Below, piece after piece: positions 7,211 through 10,401 of a stretch of 10,401 bases of DNA; within the stretch, counting starts at the first letter, position 1, and every line of letters starts with the position of its first letter. The stretch lies in assembly GCA_003243255.1 (NCBI GenBank), contig QFQM01000153.1, positions 1 to 10,401 on the forward strand, in the 5' to 3' direction. The translations under genes were made by a program, and so were the position numbers. Under the pieces are notes generated by a model, which searched no databases, was not told the DNA's origin, and was given only the letters and a program-made list of their open reading frames with translations. This DNA is from Flavobacterium psychrophilum. GTDB taxonomy: Bacteria > Bacteroidota > Bacteroidia > Flavobacteriales > Flavobacteriaceae.

Positions 7211-8596
7211 TTATTTCATTTCATTTAAAAAAATATTCAGATTTCCTTTTACAGCAGCTTCCAGCAACTGAGCTTTCCATGTGTCCCAATACGCCTGTTT
7301 TACATCAAGTTCAGATTTAAGTAAGGTATACTGTGCCTGAATCAGATCCGAAAAATTGACCAAACCTGTATTATACCTTATCTGCATAGCATTGAAAGCC
7401 GTCTGAGCAGATTTTAATTGTTCTTTGGTTTCGGACACCACTTGAAGGCTATGATTAAGCGTAGTGTTCGCAATCTGTTGTTGCGAGGAAAGTCGGGAGC
7501 GTTCATCCTGCAAATGCTCTTCAGCTGCTTTTGATAATGAGGACTGTTGTTCGAGTTGCCGTCTGGCTTCACCATATTTCATTATGGGAAAGATGAGTTG
7601 CAATCCTACGCTGTAATTATATCTGTTAAGGTTCAATCCGTCCCAGGTATTTAAACTGCCATCAGCCTGAAACCCGGAGCCTCTGGCAAAACCCGCTCCC
7701 CAGACATTTATTTTAGGTAGGTATGATTTTTTTATCTGCTGTTCTTTTGACTGACTTAATTCAAACTGGCTTTGTGAGTACTTGACAAAGGGATGCAAGT
7801 TGAAATCATTGTCTGTCAACATCCCACTTGCAGGCAATGTGGATAAAAAAGTAGAATCCTGAGGAACAGGCACGTTCTCTATCACAATTAAACGAGCCAG
7901 GTTCCATTGTAAAATCTCCAGTTGTTTGTGCGAATTGATGTATTCTACTTTCGCTTTTGACAATTCAGACCTAAATAAATCAGTATCTACACCAGCCTTT
8001 ATACCACTATTGGTCAACACTTGGCTTTGCTTTAGATTAGCTTCTACGCGTTTAATATTTTGTTGATGAATATTGAGATTAGCATAGGCCAATAGAATAT
8101 CCAGGTAGTTGCTGATGATATTAATGGAATGCTGAAAACGTTCTTTTTGTAGTAAAGATTTCTGAACAGCTGCCTCTGAGACAGCGGTATTTATACGGGC
8201 ATTTCTTTCACCAAAAGTAACCGCTTGCCAGTTCAACAATATTCCTGCGGCACTTCCTGTACCCGGTTCAAATTTATTTTCAGTTGAAGGAGGACCTGAG
8301 ATGGGCAATATCCCGTTTGGATTAAAAACACCTATCAGGTTATTGGCGGTAGAAATACCTGCCTGATAGCTGGCATCAATGGTCGGCAGTTTGCTATACT
8401 TTACTACATCTACATTTTTTTCTGCCGCTATTGCGTCAAATGCCCTGGCTCGGAGAAGATGATAATTCTGATTGCCCAAAGCGATAACATCTCTCAGGCT
8501 TAACAATGTATCTTGCCGCTGCGCCGAAGCTTGGGTTACAGAAATGACCATTATAAAAATTGGCAGGCATTTCTTTTTTAAAATAGTATACAACAT
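7211..8596 (-). CDS. TolC-family outer-membrane efflux channel
   Basis: A 461-residue outer-membrane factor that forms the exit duct of the tripartite pump. The signal peptide (KKK at 7-9, hydrophobic 11-21) probably cleaves after ASA25, leaving Gln26; Cys10 is not in a lipobox, so it is not a lipoprotein like many OprM types. Two structural repeats are visible, with equivalent motifs SGIKAGVDTDLFRSEL (197-212) and RYNTGLVNFSDLIQAQ (407-422), both followed by long amphipathic helices. The segment YSVGLQLIFPIMKYGEARRQ (328-347) is the typical strand-turn before the second coiled-coil. Length fits the family. It is the first gene after the 77-base promoter-containing gap and precedes the permease by 5 bases, giving the gene order channel-pump-adaptor. 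Confidence 0.94.
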   Translation of the reverse strand: MLYTILKKKCLPIFIMVISVTQASAQRQDTLLSLRDVIALGNQNYHLLRARAFDAIAAEKNVDVVKYSKLPTIDASYQAGISTANNLIGVFNPNGILPISGPPSTENKFEPGTGSAAGILLNWQAVTFGERNARINTAVSEAAVQKSLLQKERFQHSINIISNYLDILLAYANLNIHQQNIKRVEANLKQSQVLTNSGIKAGVDTDLFRSELSKAKVEYINSHKQLEILQWNLARLIVIENVPVPQDSTFLSTLPASGMLTDNDFNLHPFVKYSQSQFELSQSKEQQIKKSYLPKINVWGAGFARGSGFQADGSLNTWDGLNLNRYNYSVGLQLIFPIMKYGEARRQLEQQSSLSKAAEEHLQDERSRLSSQQQIANTTLNHSLQVVSETKEQLKSAQTAFNAMQIRYNTGLVNFSDLIQAQYTLLKSELDVKQAYWDTWKAQLLEAAVKGNLNIFLNEMK

Positions 8597-8632
8597 AATA
8601 TTTATCAGCTATTGATAATTTTGATTATGTGG

Positions 8633-8640
8633 CAAAGCTA
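8633..8640 (-). promoter_or_regulatory. Candidate Bacteroidota -7 promoter element for the efflux operon
   Basis: On the minus strand these bases read TAGCTTTG, an exact fit to the Bacteroidota primary-sigma -7 consensus TAnnTTTG. It lies 36 bases upstream of the TolC-type ATG, predicting a leader of roughly 30 nucleotides. No good TTTG-like -33 box is present at the expected distance; that area is occupied by the tandem 8-mers at 8648-8666, suggesting an activator-dependent promoter. A short motif of this kind can occur by chance. Confidence 0.45.
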
Positions 8641-8647
8641 TAATGTG

Positions 8648-8666
8648 ATTTTGGAGATATTTTGGA
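8648..8666 (-). promoter_or_regulatory. Tandem 8-mer repeat, candidate response-regulator operator
   Basis: The minus strand reads TCCAAAATatcTCCAAAAT: two identical 8-mers with an 11-bp repeat period, ending 7 bases upstream of the -7 element. Direct repeats with about one helical turn spacing overlapping the -35 region are the classic binding layout of OmpR/PhoB-family regulators, and such a regulator is encoded in the same gene block. Binding by that regulator is inferred. Confidence 0.45.
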
Positions 8667-8673
8667 AAAACGG

Positions 8674-9939
8674 TTAGCTAAAGCAAATTTCTACGCTATG
8701 CCAGTCATTTTTATAATTGTATTCTATATTATATCCATAAAGTTGACAGATTTGTTTTACCAGTGCCAGCCCTAAGCCAGTCGTATTTTTCTGATAGGTA
8801 TTTTTTCGGAACCGCTCGAAAAGTACTTCTGTATCTACAAGCAAAGGATTTCCTGTATTTTCTATTTTTAGTTTACTGTCTTTGATGGTAATTTTTATTT
8901 CTTTCTTTTCATTATTATGTACGATAGCATTATTGATGATATTTGAAATGAGAATTTCGATCAATGTTCGATTAGCAGTTACCATAATATTGTCTATTAT
9001 GCTACTTGTCATACGAGGACAGTCGTCTACGTATGCTACAAAGTCTTCTGATATTTCCTGAACAATGTTGTTTACATTTATACTTTCAGTTTCGGGAAAT
9101 TGATTATTCTCAATCTTGGCAAGTAATAACAATGTTTTGTTCATTTCACTCAAGCGATTTGTGGCATTTGTTATGTCACCCAGCAGTAGAGCTTCCTTCT
9201 CCTCAATATTTGGCTGGTTAATAAGTAATTCAAGCTTAGCCCGGATAATTGCAAGCGGAGTCTGGCTTTCGTGTGAAGCATTTTCTACAAATTGCTTTTG
9301 ATTACGATAGGCTTTATTTACATTTTCCACCAATTTATTGAGTGCTTCATTAAGCCTATCAAATTCAGTAGTTCCAGTTAGCGAAGGAAGTTGCAACTCA
9401 TTGTTGCTGTTAAGATCAAACTTTTCAGCTGCATTTATACTTAAAAAAAAAGGCTGCCAAAGCCTAACCGAGCTTTTCCGACTTATAATAACAATTGTAA
9501 TCAATAATACCAAGAGAATTATTGCTTCGGAAACAAATACCTTGGCAATAAGATGAGCTGTCTCAGTAGATGAAATATAGGTGGAGACATGATACGAACC
9601 ATTGTTCCATTGATATTCTTTTGTCAACACCTTAAAAGGAAGTTTTTTGTCTTCCATTGCATAGAATAGAACGGTATCTTGCGGGATGTTTAATACGATC
9701 TCAGTTGCTATATTCTTTTCTTCAATGCTGTATTCACCAGTTATCCGTTTTTCTAAAGTTCCTGATGTAGCCATGAAACTATTCCAGACATTTTGCTGTT
9801 TTAACAAAAGGTATTTTTCCTCAGCATGGTGAGCATGTCTTTTTAATACAAAATAGAATACTACCGAACTGATAATGAGGATAAAAGGAAGCCAAATCAA
9901 CAGTAATTTGGTATGGCGTTGTAAAAGTGGGCTACTCAT
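8674..9939 (-). CDS. Two-component sensor histidine kinase
   Basis: A 421-residue membrane-bound kinase. TM1 (about 12-32) and TM2 (about 136-153) bracket a periplasmic sensor region of about 100 residues (33-135) with no recognisable domain. Then come a HAMP-like linker region, the HisKA dimerisation/phosphoacceptor domain with H-box FVENASHESQTPLAI (His223), and the HATPase_c domain: N-box NIINNAIVHN (333-342, Asn337), a reduced G1 region IENTGNPL (359-366), F-box LFERFRK (373-379) and G2 box TGLGLALVKQ (387-396). The H-box has Ser225 where Leu is commonest. The ATG overlaps the upstream regulator's TGA (ATGA, 9936-9939), so the two are translationally coupled. It should phosphorylate that regulator in response to an envelope signal, possibly a pump substrate. 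The 77-base gap after it separates regulation from the pump genes. Confidence 0.93.
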   Translation of the reverse strand: MSSPLLQRHTKLLLIWLPFILIISSVVFYFVLKRHAHHAEEKYLLLKQQNVWNSFMATSGTLEKRITGEYSIEEKNIATEIVLNIPQDTVLFYAMEDKKLPFKVLTKEYQWNNGSYHVSTYISSTETAHLIAKVFVSEAIILLVLLITIVIISRKSSVRLWQPFFLSINAAEKFDLNSNNELQLPSLTGTTEFDRLNEALNKLVENVNKAYRNQKQFVENASHESQTPLAIIRAKLELLINQPNIEEKEALLLGDITNATNRLSEMNKTLLLLAKIENNQFPETESINVNNIVQEISEDFVAYVDDCPRMTSSIIDNIMVTANRTLIEILISNIINNAIVHNNEKKEIKITIKDSKLKIENTGNPLLVDTEVLFERFRKNTYQKNTTGLGLALVKQICQLYGYNIEYNYKNDWHSVEICFS

Positions 9940-10401
9940 AACGAAATCTTATATCCTAATCCGTAAACTGTCTGTATCAACTCATCACAACCACTTTCTT
10001 TCAGTTTGCGTTTTAGATTTTTTATTTGAGAGTAAACAAAATCAAACGACGGCATATTATCTGTTCGGTCTCCATATAAATGTTCGGCTAAAGCCTGTCT
10101 GCTAACCACCCGGTTAGAATTATTGAGCAGATAAGCCAGCAAATCAAATTCGCTCTTGGTAAATTGAAGTTCTTCTCCATGACAGATAATTTGTCTGTTT
10201 AAAAGATTAAGCTGCAAATTACCAACTTCAAGTACCGAAGCTCCTTGATTATACTTTCTTCGGATCAAGGCTTTTACCCTTGCATTTAGTTCCGACAAAT
10301 GAAAGGGTTTGGTAACATAATCATCAGCACCTAGTAATAGTCCTTCAACTTTATCGTCCAAGGAATTACGAGCAGAGATTATTATGACACCATCTTGCTT
10401 T
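9936..10401 (-). CDS. OmpR/PhoB-family response regulator (N-terminus outside window)
   Basis: The frame stays open to the right edge: codons upstream of the internal TTG at 10361 give KQDGVIIISARNS, so the gene continues beyond the window. Visible is the second half of the receiver domain, with the switch Ser in IISARN and the conserved Lys in GADDYVTKPF. The phosphoacceptor Asp is not included. It is followed by a linker and an OmpR-type winged-helix DNA-binding domain (LQFTKSEFDLLAYLLNN, VVSRQALAEHLYG, a recognition helix around VYSQIKNLKRKLKES, and a C-terminal hairpin IQTVYGLGYKISL). Its stop overlaps the kinase start by 4 bases. The likely target is the promoter region in the kinase-TolC gap. 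It is not RteB, which is an NtrC-type regulator. Confidence 0.93.
   Translation of the reverse strand, partial: KQDGVIIISARNSLDDKVEGLLLGADDYVTKPFHLSELNARVKALIRRKYNQGASVLEVGNLQLNLLNRQIICHGEELQFTKSEFDLLAYLLNNSNRVVSRQALAEHLYGDRTDNMPSFDFVYSQIKNLKRKLKESGCDELIQTVYGLGYKISL

Noticed and set aside
4056..8596. Heavy-metal (Cus/Czc) assignment of the efflux system
   Set aside because: The permease TM4 motif and the plain adaptor without His/Met-rich extensions do not show the heavy-metal family signatures. The histidines of the DUF1259 protein alone are not enough.
8624..8648. Second pair of similar 8-mers (TTATGTGG / TAATGTGA) around the -7 box
   Set aside because: The copies are imperfect and 16 bp apart in A/T-rich DNA, within chance expectation, and less regular than the 11-bp repeat next to them.
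9936..10361. Response regulator starting at the TTG at 10361
   Set aside because: The frame continues upstream with receiver-domain residues (DGVIIISARNS) to the window edge, so the gene is truncated by the window and does not start here.
8674..10401. Identity of the two-component pair as RteA/RteB of the ICE
   Set aside because: RteB is an NtrC-like regulator with an AAA+ domain. The regulator here has an OmpR-type winged helix directly after the receiver.

Overview
The window looks like part of an integrative and conjugative element (ICE) of a Bacteroidota bacterium, with an efflux-pump cargo module. Three things suggest this phylum: (i) an RteC-family gene and the C-terminal end of a very large helicase/methylase protein, both typical of Bacteroidota conjugative transposons of the CTnDOT type; (ii) A/T-rich gene starts without clear Shine-Dalgarno sequences; (iii) a TAnnTTTG-type -7 promoter element. 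The genus cannot be fixed from this sequence. Sphingobacteriaceae or Flavobacteriia-like hosts are plausible.

Layout: bases 1-855 (+) hold the 3' end of the helicase/methylase gene, which is cut by the window edge. It converges, with only 9 bases between stop codons, on rteC (865-1686, -). Bases 1687-1955 contain no gene. They hold a perfect 16-bp hairpin (1874-1911) that probably ends transcription of the block to its right. From 1956 to the right edge everything is on the minus strand, in transcription order: OmpR-family response regulator (cut by the right edge), sensor histidine kinase, TolC-type outer-membrane channel, RND inner-membrane pump, periplasmic adaptor lipoprotein, and a secreted DUF1259 (LppY/LpqO) protein.

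How it fits together: the regulator and kinase genes overlap by 4 bases and form a two-component system. The channel, pump and adaptor form a complete tripartite efflux system, with tight spacing (5 bases, then a 17-base overlap). The DUF1259 gene follows after 32 bases and probably belongs to the same transcript. The only sizeable gap in this block is the 77 bases between kinase and TolC genes. It contains a TAGCTTTG -7 element and, just upstream, two identical 8-mers spaced 11 bp apart. This is the arrangement expected for an OmpR-family activator, so the response regulator may switch on the pump from here. The pump substrate is not evident. The permease belongs to the drug-type (HAE-1-like) side of the RND superfamily but lacks the classical Asp-Asp/Lys proton-relay triad. 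The most unusual element is the DUF1259 protein: two tandem copies of a domain, each with an HNH...H histidine set, attached to the end of an efflux operon.
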